Notes: generated by a model not told the origin, from the letters alone. DNA of 34,213 nt from an uncultured Gemmatimonadota bacterium (GCA_946887295.1 CAMPKP010000019.1:1-34213), one strand, 5' to 3'. Counted from the stretch's first letter, positions 8,680 through 17,431 are shown. Translations and numbers: made by a program.

Positions 8680-8698
8680 GGAAGACGAAAAGATAGTC

Positions 8699-8720
8699 GC
8701 GGAGGGCAGGCGGAGGGCAG
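8699..8720. repeat. tandem 11-bp direct repeat in divergent promoter region
   Basis: GCGGAGGGCAG is repeated head-to-tail (8699-8709, 8710-8720) in the gap between the flippase-like gene and uvrA. It sits at the expected upstream promoter position for the minus-strand gene. It may be a regulator site or simple slippage. Confidence 0.6.
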
Positions 8721-8793
8721 CCGGGCGGTTCGAGCCGCCGGTGCCGCTCTGGCGCCGTTCCGACCGAAACTATCCCGAACCCACTCACCCCGC

Positions 8794-8805
8794 TATTTTC
8801 CCACC
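8794..8805 (+). promoter_or_regulatory. candidate -10 of a leaderless uvrA transcript
   Basis: TATTTT at 8794-8799 is followed by six bases and then the uvrA GTG start. There is no Shine-Dalgarno sequence before the GTG, so transcription would begin at or next to the start codon. No good -35 is visible. Confidence 0.4.
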
Positions 8806-11607
8806 GTGGCCGAATCCGTCATCCGCATCGTCAACGCACGCCAGAACAACCTGCAGGGCGTCACCGTAGATCTGCCGCACCGCGCGCTCACCGTGGTCAC
8901 CGGCCCCTCCGGCTCGGGCAAGAGCACGCTCGCCTTCGACACCCTCTACGCCGAGGGGCAGCGGCGCTACATCGAGTCGCTCTCCACCTACGCCAAGCAG
9001 TTCCTCGAGCGGATGCCCAAGCCGCTGGTGGACCGGCTCGAGGGCATCGCTCCCTCGGTCGCGATCGAGCAGCGGAACCCGGTCGTCTCCAGCCGCTCTA
9101 CGGTGGGCACCGCCACCGAGGTGTACGACCACCTGCGGCTCCTCTGGGCCCGGATCGGCCGGAGCTACTGCCGAACCTGCCGGGCGACGGTCCGGGTGGA
9201 CACGCCGCAATCCGCGGCCGACGACATCGTGGCCCGCGGGCTCGCCCGGATACAGATCGCCTTTCCGCTGCCTCCCATCGCCAGGCTGGCCCACGCCGCC
9301 GTGGTGGAGAACCTGCGAGCGCTCGGCTTCGTCCGGGTGGTCGTGGACGGGGCCGCCGTCCACCTCGACGAGCTCCCCGCCGGCCTGGACCTGACGCGCG
9401 CCGCCGAGCTGCTGGTGGTGGTGGACCGGCTGGGAGGCTCGGCCGAGTCCCTGGGTCGGATCTCGGAGGCGGTGGCGACGGCGTTCCAGGAAGGGGAAGG
9501 GGTAGCGCTGGCGCTCCACGACACGGGCCGGCTGCGCTTCACCCGGACGCCTTCGTGCAGCGCCTGCGACACCCCTGCCGCCACCGTCACCCCGGCGCTC
9601 TTCTCCTTCAACAATCCCCGCGGCGCCTGCGCCGCCTGCAACGGCTTCGGCGCCGTGCTGGAGTACGACGAGTCACTCGTCGTGCCCGACCCGGACCGGA
9701 GCCTGGCCGAGGGGGCGATCGATCCCTGGACCAAGCCGCGCTACGAGGCGCGCCGGAAGATCCTGGTGGAGTACGCGCGCAGCCTCGGCGCGGATCCCGC
9801 CAAGCCCTGGCGCAAGCTCAAGGCGAGCCACCGCCGGGAGCTGCTCTACGGCCGCAAGGGCAGGTACATAGGAATATTTCCCTTCCTGAAGGACCTGGAG
9901 GAGAAGCGCTACAAGCAGTACATCCGCGTGTTCCTCCGGCAGTACCAGCTGGCCAGGATCTGCGAGGACTGCGGAGGCGCCCGGCTCAATGCCGACGCCC
10001 TCGCCGTCCGGATCGGTGAGGCGACCATCGCCGACGTCGCCGCACTCCCGGTGGACGGCATTCACCGGTGGCTCCGCGCGCTCGAGCTCACGGCCTTCGA
10101 GCGCCAGGTGGCTCACCTGATCGTGGAGCAGCTCGACGCCCGCCTCACGTTTCTCAGAGACGTGGGACTGGGTTACCTCTCGCTCGACCGCCAGACCCGA
10201 ACGCTGTCGGGTGGAGAGGCTCAGCGGATCTCCCTCTCCAACGCGCTCGGCGCGAAGCTGGTGGACACGCTCTACGTGCTCGACGAGCCGTCGGTCGGGC
10301 TCCACCCGCGGGACACCGACCGGCTCCTCGCGCTGCTCCGGCGGCTCCGGGACGGAGGCAACACCGTCATCGTGGTCGAGCACGACCTCTCCGCGATCCA
10401 GCAGGCAGACTTCATGCTGGAGCTGGGGCCGGGCGCGGGCGAGCGGGGAGGCCGCGTGGTGCACGCCGGGCCGGTGGCGGCCGCGTCCCAGTCGCTCACC
10501 GGGCAATACCTCACCGGCCAGAAGCGGATCGCGGTGCCCAGCGCCCGCCGGCCCGCGGGGCCGATGTGGCTCAAGGTCCGCGGGGCGGAGCTGCACAACC
10601 TTCGCGGTGTGGACGTGGACATCCCTCTCGGCGCGCTCACGGCCGTGACCGGCGTGTCGGGCTCCGGCAAGAGCACGCTGCTGTACGACGTGATCTATCG
10701 CAATCTCGAGAGGAAGCTGCACGGCGGCCACTCCGCCAAGTCGCACCTGGGCGAGCCGGTCGGCCGGGTCACGTCCATCACCGGCTGGGAGTTCCTCCAG
10801 GACGTGCTCCTGATCGATCAGTCGCCGATCGGCCGCTCGCCCCGCTCCAACCCGATCACGTTCATCAAGGCGTTCGACGAGATCCGCGAGCTGTTCGCCG
10901 CCCAGCCGCTGGCCCGGCAGCGGAAGTATTCCCCCAGCACCTTCTCGTTCAACATGCCCGGGGGTCGCTGCGAGGAGTGCGAGGGGGCGGGACACGTGCA
11001 GGTCGAGATGGTCTTCCTGGCCGACGTCTTCGTGCCCTGCGAGGCCTGCGGCGGCAGCCGCTATCGCCGGGACGTGCTCGACGTGCGGATCCAGGGGCAG
11101 TCCATCCACGACGTGCTGCAGTGGACGGTGGAGGAGGCGATCGCCCGGTTCCGCCACCAGCCGAGGCTGGGCACCGCGCTCTGGCATCTGCAGCAGGTGG
11201 GACTCGGCTACCTGCGGCTGGGGCAGCCCGCCACCACGCTGTCGGGCGGCGAGGCGCAGCGGCTCAAGATCGCCCGCGAGCTGATCCAGGCCGGCAAGCG
11301 GGAAGGGCGCAAGCTCTACATCCTCGACGAGCCCACGACCGGCCTCCATCTCGACGACGTCCGGGTGCTGATGCAGGTGCTCGACCGGCTGGTGGACGCC
11401 GGGCACACGGTCGTGGTCATCGAGCACCATCTCGACGTCATCAAGCGGGCCGACTGGGTCGTGGATCTGGGCCCCGAGGCGGGCGACGCCGGCGGCGAGC
11501 TGGTCGTGCAGGGCGTGCCCGAGCACGTCGCGGAATGTGCGCGATCCCACACCGGGCGGTATCTCGGTCCGCTCCTGCTCGCTCCGGCGCACGCGCTCGC
11601 CGGGTAG
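8806..11607 (+). CDS. uvrA: excinuclease ABC subunit A
   Basis: This is UvrA, the damage-recognition ATPase of nucleotide excision repair, which works as a dimer with UvrB; 933 residues, close to the usual ~940. The N-terminal ATPase has Walker A GPSGSGKSTLAFDTLYAEGQ, first zinc module CSAC...CAAC around FSFNNPRGACAACNGFG, signature LSGGEAQRISL and Walker B LYVLDEPSVGLHPRD. The C-terminal half repeats these: GVSGSGKSTL, the segment DQSPIGRSPRSNP, zinc module CEEC...CEAC, LSGGEAQRLKIARE and LYILDEPTTGLHLDD. All catalytic and zinc residues are intact. The frame is open for about 930 bases upstream of GTG 8806, but the protein clearly begins there (VAESVIRIVNARQNNLQGV). No SOS-like operator was recognised. 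It converges on the decarboxylase gene. Confidence 0.97.
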   Translation: MAESVIRIVNARQNNLQGVTVDLPHRALTVVTGPSGSGKSTLAFDTLYAEGQRRYIESLSTYAKQFLERMPKPLVDRLEGIAPSVAIEQRNPVVSSRSTVGTATEVYDHLRLLWARIGRSYCRTCRATVRVDTPQSAADDIVARGLARIQIAFPLPPIARLAHAAVVENLRALGFVRVVVDGAAVHLDELPAGLDLTRAAELLVVVDRLGGSAESLGRISEAVATAFQEGEGVALALHDTGRLRFTRTPSCSACDTPAATVTPALFSFNNPRGACAACNGFGAVLEYDESLVVPDPDRSLAEGAIDPWTKPRYEARRKILVEYARSLGADPAKPWRKLKASHRRELLYGRKGRYIGIFPFLKDLEEKRYKQYIRVFLRQYQLARICEDCGGARLNADALAVRIGEATIADVAALPVDGIHRWLRALELTAFERQVAHLIVEQLDARLTFLRDVGLGYLSLDRQTRTLSGGEAQRISLSNALGAKLVDTLYVLDEPSVGLHPRDTDRLLALLRRLRDGGNTVIVVEHDLSAIQQADFMLELGPGAGERGGRVVHAGPVAAASQSLTGQYLTGQKRIAVPSARRPAGPMWLKVRGAELHNLRGVDVDIPLGALTAVTGVSGSGKSTLLYDVIYRNLERKLHGGHSAKSHLGEPVGRVTSITGWEFLQDVLLIDQSPIGRSPRSNPITFIKAFDEIRELFAAQPLARQRKYSPSTFSFNMPGGRCEECEGAGHVQVEMVFLADVFVPCEACGGSRYRRDVLDVRIQGQSIHDVLQWTVEEAIARFRHQPRLGTALWHLQQVGLGYLRLGQPATTLSGGEAQRLKIARELIQAGKREGRKLYILDEPTTGLHLDDVRVLMQVLDRLVDAGHTVVVIEHHLDVIKRADWVVDLGPEAGDAGGELVVQGVPEHVAECARSHTGRYLGPLLLAPAHALAG

Positions 11608-11631
11608 CGCCGGCACTCCTCGTCGAGCGGC

Positions 11632-13047
11632 TCAGCCGAGCTTCGCGGCGGCCTCGCGGATCAGTGCCCAGGCCTGGGCCACGTGCTCCCGCTCCGTCGT
11701 CCGCTGGCCGATCACCAGGCGGATGGCGTAGCGGCTCCCCAGCCGGGTATGGGTGAGGAAGACCCGGCGCGACGCGTTGACCTCCGCCAGCAGCCGCTCG
11801 TTGAGCCCGTCCAGCTCCTTCTCCGATCTCCTCGCCGGCCGATACCGGAAGCACACCAGGCCGAACGGCACCGGCGCCATCCGCTCGAAGTCGGCCGCCT
11901 CGTCCACCCAGCCCGCCAGCTCCGCCGCGAGGGCGACGTGGCGGCGGATGATCGCCCGCAGGCCCTCCACGCCATAGCTCCGGATCACGAACCAGAGCTT
12001 GAGCGCGCGGAACCGTCGCCCGAGCTGAATCCCCCAGTCCCGGTAGTTCACCACCTCGGCGTCGTGCGCGGTGCGGAGGTACTCCGGCGTGAGGCTGAAG
12101 GTGGAGAGCAGCGCGTCGCGGTCGCGGACGTAGTAGGCGGTGCAGTCGAAGTTGGTCATCAGCCACTTGTGGGGATTGAGCACGATGCTGTCGGCCGCCT
12201 CCATGCCCGCGAAATACCCCCGCAGCTCCGGCGCGATGGCCGCCGAGCCGGCGTAGGCCGCGTCCAGGTGCAGCCAGATGCCGTGTCGGCGGCAGATGGC
12301 GGCGATGGCGGGTACCGGGTCCACCGCGGTGGACGAGGTCGTGCCGATGGAGGCCACCACGCAGGCCGGCTTGAATCCGGCGGCGACGTCCTCCTGGACC
12401 GCACGCTCGAGCGCGGCTGGATCGAGCGCGAACGCGGCGTCGACCGGGATCCGCCGGAGGTGGTCGAGACCGTAGCCGGCGAGCTTCACGCCCTTGTCCA
12501 CCGAGCTGTGCGCCTCCACGGAGGCATAGACCGTGAGACCAGGCCCGGCGCCGATCCCCGCGCGGCCCGTCTCTCCGCCGCTCGCGCGCTCCCGCGCGGA
12601 GAGCAGCGCCACCAGCGTGGCGGTGGACGCCGTGTCCTGGATGACGCCGACGAAGTCCTCCGGCAGGCCCAGCATCTGCCGGAGCCAGTCCATCGTCGTC
12701 TGCTCGAGCTCGGTGGCCGCGGGTGAGGTCGCCCAGGACATGCACTGCGCGCCCATGGCCGACGTCAGCATCTCGCCCAGGATCGAGGGAGGACTGTTGT
12801 TGCCGGGGAAGTAGGCGAACCAGCCCGGGTGGTTCCAATGGGTCATGCCCGGGACGATGAGGTCGCGGAAGTCGTCGAACAGCGCGGCGAAGGGCTCGCC
12901 CTCGAGGGGAGGCGAAGCCGGGAGGCCGCGGCGGATGTCGCCGGGGCGGACGGCCGGCGTGACCGGCAGATCGCCGACGCCGGCCAGGTAGTCGGCCATC
13001 CAGTCCACCAGCTCGTGGCCGTGACGGCGGAATTCTTCAGGGTGCAT
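11632..13047 (-). CDS. PLP-dependent aromatic-L-amino-acid decarboxylase family protein
   Basis: This is a group II pyridoxal-phosphate decarboxylase (aromatic amino acid/tyrosine/DOPA decarboxylase-like), 471 residues, expected to form a homodimer in the cytoplasm and release an aromatic amine from the amino acid. Visible residues: WNHPGWFAYFP near residues 71-81 (substrate/PLP region), His180 in SVEAHSSVDKG that stacks on PLP, Asp262 in WLHLDAAYAGS that binds the pyridine nitrogen, and the Schiff-base Lys294 in NPHKW. All are intact. The exact substrate cannot be read from the sequence. It is divergent from the TPR-LuxR regulator with 123 bp between starts, so shared regulation is possible. 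There is no clear ribosome-binding site before ATG 13047. Confidence 0.93.
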   Translation of the reverse strand: MHPEEFRRHGHELVDWMADYLAGVGDLPVTPAVRPGDIRRGLPASPPLEGEPFAALFDDFRDLIVPGMTHWNHPGWFAYFPGNNSPPSILGEMLTSAMGAQCMSWATSPAATELEQTTMDWLRQMLGLPEDFVGVIQDTASTATLVALLSARERASGGETGRAGIGAGPGLTVYASVEAHSSVDKGVKLAGYGLDHLRRIPVDAAFALDPAALERAVQEDVAAGFKPACVVASIGTTSSTAVDPVPAIAAICRRHGIWLHLDAAYAGSAAIAPELRGYFAGMEAADSIVLNPHKWLMTNFDCTAYYVRDRDALLSTFSLTPEYLRTAHDAEVVNYRDWGIQLGRRFRALKLWFVIRSYGVEGLRAIIRRHVALAAELAGWVDEAADFERMAPVPFGLVCFRYRPARRSEKELDGLNERLLAEVNASRRVFLTHTRLGSRYAIRLVIGQRTTEREHVAQAWALIREAAAKLG

Positions 13048-13170
13048 CGGCCAAAGCGAACGCGCTGCCGAGACTCCGTCAAGGACGTCCCGGGAGAACG
13101 CACGCCACTGTCACTTCCCGGGCCCGGCTGCCAAGTTTCACAGCGTGGCGGCATCATCAGGGACATACCG

Positions 13171-14841
13171 GTGACGGACGCAGATTCGAGGACCGCCGGC
13201 GCGCTCGATCGTGGCAGGGAGCACTTCGAACGGCGGGCGTGGGCCGAGGCATACGCCCAATGGTCTGCCGCGGATCAGGAATCGCCGCTCGACGCGACCG
13301 ATCTCGAGCGACTCGCGGCCGTGGCCTACCTCCTCGGCCGCGACGCCGATTGGGGTGAGCTCTGGACCCGGGCCCATCGGGAGTACCTGGCCCGGGACGA
13401 CCGGCAGCAGGCCGCCCGCTGCGCGTTCTGGCTGGCCTACAGCTTCCTGGACAGAGGCGAGACCGCTCGCTCCAACGGATGGATCGCCCGGGCGCGCCGG
13501 CTGCTCGCCGACGACGGGCGCGACTGCGTGGAGCAGGGCTACCTCCTGGTTCCGGCCGCGATGGAGGCCCTCGCCCAAGGTCGGAACACCACCGCGCACG
13601 CCGCCTTCGCTCAGAGCGCGGAGATCGGTCAGCGCTTCGGGGACCGGGACCTGGTCGCGATCGCCCGGCACGGGCAGGGCCGGGCGCTCATCCGGCTCGG
13701 GGAGGCCGCCACCGGCATCGCCTTGCTCGACGAGGTCATGGTCGCCGTCACGTCGGGCGAGCTGTCGCCGATCGTGGCAGGGGACGTCTATTGCGGCATG
13801 ATCTCGGCCTGCCACGAGATCTTCGATCTGCGCCGGGCCACCGAGTGGACCACCGCGCTCAGTGCATGGTGCGCCGCTCGGCCCGACCTGGTTCCCTACC
13901 GCGGTCAGTGCATGATCCGCCGAGCCGAGATCATGCAGTTCCATGGCGCCTGGCCCGAAGCGGTGGACGAAGCGCGGCGGGCATGCGAACGGCTGTCCCG
14001 GCCGCCGGGTCAGCCCGGGGTCGGCGCCGCCTTCTACCAGATGGCCGAGCTCCACCGGCTGAGAGGCGAGTTCGCCAGCGCCGAGGAGGCCTACCGCCAC
14101 GCCAGCGACTCGGGGCGGAAGCCACATCCCGGCCTGGCGGTGTTGCGACTCGCCCAGGGTCAGATCGATGCCGCACGCGCCGCGATCGGTGGCGCGGTCG
14201 AGGAGGCCCACGACCGTCGCCTCAGATCGAGGCTTCTCGCGCCGTACGTCGAGATCATGCTCGCCGCCAACGACGTTCCGGCGGCGCGCAGGGCCGCCGA
14301 CGAGCTCTCCGATATCGCCGCCACCGTGGGCGCTCCCGTACTGGAGGCGATGGCCAGGCAGGCCACCGGCGCGGTCCTTCTGGCCGAGGGAAATCCCGGC
14401 GCCGCCATGTCCGCCCTCCAGCGAGCCCTGACGCTCTGGTGCGAGCTCGAGATGCCGTACGAGGCGGCCCGGGCTCGGGCCCTGGTCGGTGTCGCCTCTC
14501 GTGAACTGGGTGACCACGACACCGGAGAGATGGAGCTGGACGCGGCGTGCCGGGTGTTCCAGCAGGTCGGCGCCAAGCCGGATCTTGCCCGCGTGGCGGC
14601 GCTCCGGCGCAAAGCCCGTCCCGACACCGCGAGCCGCCTGACCGCGCGCGAGCTGCAGGTGCTTCGGCTCCTGGCGGCGGGAAAAACCAACCGTGCCATC
14701 GCCCAGGACCTCGGCATCAGCGAGAAAACCGTGGCCCGTCACGTGAGCAATATCTTCACCAAACTGGGACTGGCGACCCGGGCCGCCGCCGCGGCGTACG
14801 CCTACCAGCATCACCTCGTGCGCGTAGCCTCTACCACGTAG
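13171..14841 (+). CDS. LuxR-family regulator with TPR-like sensor region
   Basis: This is a 556-residue transcription regulator. The C-terminus (about residues 490-550) is a GerE/LuxR helix-turn-helix: LTARELQVLRLLAAGKTNRA, then AQDLGISEKTVARHVSNIF and TKLGLATRAAAAAYA. The remaining ~480 residues are helical, Ala-rich repeats of TPR type (for example FERRAWAEAYAQW and LRGEFASAEEAYRHAS). There is no visible Walker A, so it is like a LAL/MalT regulator without the ATPase, and no receiver domain. I chose GTG 13171 because CAGGGA lies eight bases upstream and the coding character begins there. It is followed by an alpha/beta-hydrolase-fold gene and is divergent from the decarboxylase. TPR regions usually bind ligand or partner protein; the signal is unknown. 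Confidence 0.92.
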   Translation: MTDADSRTAGALDRGREHFERRAWAEAYAQWSAADQESPLDATDLERLAAVAYLLGRDADWGELWTRAHREYLARDDRQQAARCAFWLAYSFLDRGETARSNGWIARARRLLADDGRDCVEQGYLLVPAAMEALAQGRNTTAHAAFAQSAEIGQRFGDRDLVAIARHGQGRALIRLGEAATGIALLDEVMVAVTSGELSPIVAGDVYCGMISACHEIFDLRRATEWTTALSAWCAARPDLVPYRGQCMIRRAEIMQFHGAWPEAVDEARRACERLSRPPGQPGVGAAFYQMAELHRLRGEFASAEEAYRHASDSGRKPHPGLAVLRLAQGQIDAARAAIGGAVEEAHDRRLRSRLLAPYVEIMLAANDVPAARRAADELSDIAATVGAPVLEAMARQATGAVLLAEGNPGAAMSALQRALTLWCELEMPYEAARARALVGVASRELGDHDTGEMELDAACRVFQQVGAKPDLARVAALRRKARPDTASRLTARELQVLRLLAAGKTNRAIAQDLGISEKTVARHVSNIFTKLGLATRAAAAAYAYQHHLVRVASTT

Positions 14842-14855
14842 CCTCTACATAGAAT
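14824..14855 (+). promoter_or_regulatory. paired 11-bp palindromic direct repeats plus -10 box
   Basis: GTAGCCTCTAC occurs at 14824-14834 and again at 14838-14848, a 14-bp period. Each copy is itself a small palindrome (GTAG-n3-CTAC). They run through the stop codon of the LuxR gene, and TAGAAT at 14850-14855 follows at once, a fair -10 box for the downstream hydrolase-fold gene. The repeats would cover the -35 region. A regulator operator is inferred; the adjacent LuxR protein is the obvious candidate. Confidence 0.45.
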
Positions 14856-14954
14856 TACCCAGTCTCCGCGGCCCGCCGGTGTGAGTCGTTTTCCCGACGC
14901 GGCATGGGGCGGCGCTCTCTAGCTTGGTGTCGCCCAAGGTGCCAGGAGGCTGCC

Positions 14955-15827
14955 ATGAAAAGTCAGATCGATGCTCGAGAGCGGCTACTTGCCGATTTGC
15001 CCGTCGAGGAGCGGCGGCTCCAGTTGGCCGGTATCCCCACGGTTCTTCACGAGGGCGGCGGCGGCTCACCGGTCGTGTTGCTGCACGGTCCCGGGGGCAG
15101 CGGTCTCCACTGGATGAGAGTGATTCCCGGGCTGGTGGGCACCCACCGGGTGGTGGTTCCCGATCTGCCTGGACAAGGTGCCTCGGGGGTCGGCAATGCT
15201 CCGCTGACCGCAGAGCGCGTGTCGGCATGGCTCGGCGAGCTGATCGCCGCCACCTGTCCGACTCCTCCCGCGCTGGTCGGGTATGCGTGGGGTGCCGCGA
15301 TCGGGGCTCGCTTTGCCGCGGACCAGGGCCGGCGGCTCAGCCGGCTGGTGATGGTGGACGCGCTGGGACTGAGCGACTTCGCCCCGGCGCCGGAGTTCGC
15401 CCGCGCCTTGCACGACTTCGTGGCACAGCCGGCCGAGGACAGCCACGATCGTCTGTGGCGACGGTGCACGTTCGATCTCGATCAGGTGCTGCGGCGGATG
15501 GGCCCGCGCTGGGAGGCCTTCGAAGCGTACAACCTGGACCGCGCCCGTGATCCGGAAACAATGGAGGCGCTCGGCATCCTCATGGACCTCTTTGCCATCC
15601 CGGCGATTCCAGCGTCCGACCTGGGGCGGATCGCCGTCCCCACGGCACTGATCTGGGGACGGCACGACATCGCCACACCGATCCGGGTCGCCGAGAGCGC
15701 CAGCGCCCGCTACGGCTGGCCGCTCCAGGTGATCGAGGAGGCCGGAGGCGACCCCCCGATGGAGGAGCCCGAGCGGTTCCTGCGGGTGCTGCGCGCCGTG
15801 CTCGGGAGGGACGCGGTCCAGCACTAG
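14955..15827 (+). CDS. alpha/beta-hydrolase-fold protein lacking catalytic Ser and His
   Basis: This is a 290-residue alpha/beta-hydrolase-fold protein. The fold is clear: oxyanion-hole motif LLHGPGGSG (43-50), VVVPDLPGQGAS, the nucleophile elbow region, the acid loop LIWGRHDIATP and the C-terminal EEPERFLRVL. But the elbow reads VGYAWGAAIG, with Ala111 where the nucleophile Ser is expected, and the His position in the usual AGHxP motif is Gly265 (EEAGGDPPMEEP). Only the acid Asp238 remains. The codons are GCG at 15285 and GGC at 15747, so these are not misreadings. It is therefore probably a non-hydrolytic ligand binder or has different chemistry. ATG 14955 has AGGAGG upstream at good spacing. 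It follows the TPR-LuxR gene by 113 bp that carry paired repeats. Confidence 0.9.
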   Translation: MKSQIDARERLLADLPVEERRLQLAGIPTVLHEGGGGSPVVLLHGPGGSGLHWMRVIPGLVGTHRVVVPDLPGQGASGVGNAPLTAERVSAWLGELIAATCPTPPALVGYAWGAAIGARFAADQGRRLSRLVMVDALGLSDFAPAPEFARALHDFVAQPAEDSHDRLWRRCTFDLDQVLRRMGPRWEAFEAYNLDRARDPETMEALGILMDLFAIPAIPASDLGRIAVPTALIWGRHDIATPIRVAESASARYGWPLQVIEEAGGDPPMEEPERFLRVLRAVLGRDAVQH

Positions 15828-15862
15828 CGGTTTAGCTTCCGCGGTCCCAGCGAAAGGCGACT

Positions 15863-16732
15863 GTGCGCTCGGGGTCCGCCCTCCACGGGCTGGGCTGGAT
15901 GATCGTGGCCCAGCTCTGCTTCGCCGCCATGAACGTCTTCACCCGGCTCGGGTCGCGGCATCTGCCGTGGCCCGAGATCGCCGCGGCGCGCTTCCTCATC
16001 GGCGCGGGGATCGCGGTGGGCCTCGCGGCGACGCGCGGCGTGTCACTCCGGGTGACCGACCGGCGGGGGACCTGGCGTCGGAGCATCTACGGCACCCTGG
16101 CGGCGCTCGGGGCCTTCTACGCCCTCGCCTCGCCCGGCATCGGCGTGGGTGACGCCGCGACCCTCGGCGCTACCGCGCCGATCTTCGTCGCCGTTCTTTC
16201 GGGGCCGCTGCTCGGCGAGCGGGTCGGTCGACGGCTCTGGCTCGCGGTCGCGATGGCGTTCGCCGGCATCGTCCTGCTGGTCCGTCCGTCGTTCACACTG
16301 GCCGCTCCGGTTGCCGCGGTGGCGACCGCGGGTGCCTTCTTCTACGCCCTCGCGATGATCTGGCTCCGACGGATCGGGCCGGGCGAGAGCCACGAGGCGG
16401 TCGTGCTGCACTTCTCGCTGGTGGCGCTCGCGACGATGCTGGCGCTCGCGATCCCGTCGTGGACCTGGCCCGACACGCGGAGCGGGCTGTACCTGCTCGG
16501 CGCCGGTCTGGGCGGCGGCGGCGCCCAGCTCGCGATGACTCGGGCCTACTCGCTTCATCGCGCGGCACCGGTGACGGCGCTGACCAGCCTCGGCGCCGTC
16601 TTCACCTATCTCCTCGCGCTGCCGCTCTTCCCCGAGCGGCCGGCCCCGTGGCAGCTCGGCGGCTCCCTGCTCGTGCTGGCGGCGACGGCACTGGTCGGCG
16701 CGTCGAGCTCCCGGCCGGCCTCCTCCCGTTGA
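15863..16732 (+). CDS. EamA/DMT-superfamily transporter
   Basis: This is a 289-residue inner-membrane protein with about ten hydrophobic helices arranged as two EamA repeats, the architecture of drug/metabolite exporters (RhaT/YdcZ-like). The N-terminal repeat includes VAQLCFAAMNVFTRLGSRHL and AARFLIGAGIAVGLAA; the end of the first repeat is ATAPIFVAVLSGPLLGERVG. The second repeat ends with LTSLGAVFTYLLALPLFPER. The substrate cannot be predicted. The start is GTG 15863 with AAAGG upstream. It follows the hydrolase-fold gene by 35 bp on the same strand and could be its operon partner. Confidence 0.92.
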   Translation: MRSGSALHGLGWMIVAQLCFAAMNVFTRLGSRHLPWPEIAAARFLIGAGIAVGLAATRGVSLRVTDRRGTWRRSIYGTLAALGAFYALASPGIGVGDAATLGATAPIFVAVLSGPLLGERVGRRLWLAVAMAFAGIVLLVRPSFTLAAPVAAVATAGAFFYALAMIWLRRIGPGESHEAVVLHFSLVALATMLALAIPSWTWPDTRSGLYLLGAGLGGGGAQLAMTRAYSLHRAAPVTALTSLGAVFTYLLALPLFPERPAPWQLGGSLLVLAATALVGASSSRPASSR

Positions 16733-16754
16733 GCTCTCCGGCGCCCGTCTCCGT

Positions 16755-16767
16755 TATCTTTGTGCCC
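16755..16767 (+). promoter_or_regulatory. candidate -10 of a leaderless alkA transcript
   Basis: TATCTT (16755-16760) lies seven bases before ATG 16768, and no Shine-Dalgarno sequence precedes the start. The arrangement matches uvrA and ilvE in this window. Confidence 0.35.
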
Positions 16768-17415
16768 ATGACCGCCCGACCGCTCGCCACGTCGGGGCTG
16801 GAGTACGATCCGGCCCTCGCGTGCCGGCATCTCGCGGAGGCCGATCCCACGCTGGGCGAGCTGATCGCCCGTGTGGGGTCATACGGCCTCCGGCCCCAGC
16901 CCACCCAGACGCTCTTCGCCGCCGTCGCCCGGTCCATCGTCTATCAGCAGCTCTCCGGCAGCGCCGCCGCCACGATCCTCGCGCGCGTCAGGGCGATCTA
17001 CGCCCCCAAGCGCTTCCCGACCCCGCGCGACATCCTGGCGACCCCGCCGGAGCGGCTCCGCGCGGCCGGGCTCTCCACCGCCAAGACGGCAGCGCTCCGG
17101 GACCTCGCGGCCCGGAGCCTGGACCGGACGGTGCCCGCGATGTCGCGGGTGCGCATGATGGAGGACGAGGCGATCATCGAGCGCCTGATGCAGGTGCGCG
17201 GCGTGGGGCGCTGGACCGCGGAGATGCTGCTCATGTTCCGACTGGGCCGGGGTGACGTGCTGCCGCTCGGCGATCTCGGAATCCGAAAGGGCTTTGCCCT
17301 CACCTTCGGCAGCCGGCGCCTGCCGGCGGCGGTGACGATCGCCCGGCGGGCCGAGCGCTGGCGTCCCTACCGGTCGGTCGCAAGCTGGTATCTCTGGCGC
17401 GCGCTCGACACGTGA
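16768..17415 (+). CDS. DNA-3-methyladenine glycosylase II-like protein (AlkA family)
   Basis: This is a 215-residue helix-hairpin-helix base-excision-repair glycosylase that removes alkylated purines. The N-terminal part has the family pattern FAAVARSIVYQQLSGSAAATI. The HhH-GPD motif is VRGVGRWTAEMLLMFRLGRG, followed by VLPLGDLGIRKG, where the catalytic Asp is retained in GDLG. The length fits the short AlkA/Mag2-type enzymes that lack the E. coli N-terminal domain. The frame is open upstream, but ATG 16768 is the natural start. It begins 35 bp after the EamA gene. Confidence 0.93.
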   Translation: MTARPLATSGLEYDPALACRHLAEADPTLGELIARVGSYGLRPQPTQTLFAAVARSIVYQQLSGSAAATILARVRAIYAPKRFPTPRDILATPPERLRAAGLSTAKTAALRDLAARSLDRTVPAMSRVRMMEDEAIIERLMQVRGVGRWTAEMLLMFRLGRGDVLPLGDLGIRKGFALTFGSRRLPAAVTIARRAERWRPYRSVASWYLWRALDT

Positions 17416-17431
17416 ACGCGGAGGCATGGTG

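Noticed and set aside
7876..8805. Upstream extension of the uvrA frame
   Set aside because: The extension is antisense to the flippase-like gene and unlike any UvrA; the family sequence begins at GTG 8806.
9673..11616. A 647-codon minus-strand frame opposite uvrA
   Set aside because: It is antisense to intact UvrA motifs, has no recognisable domain and shadow-type composition.
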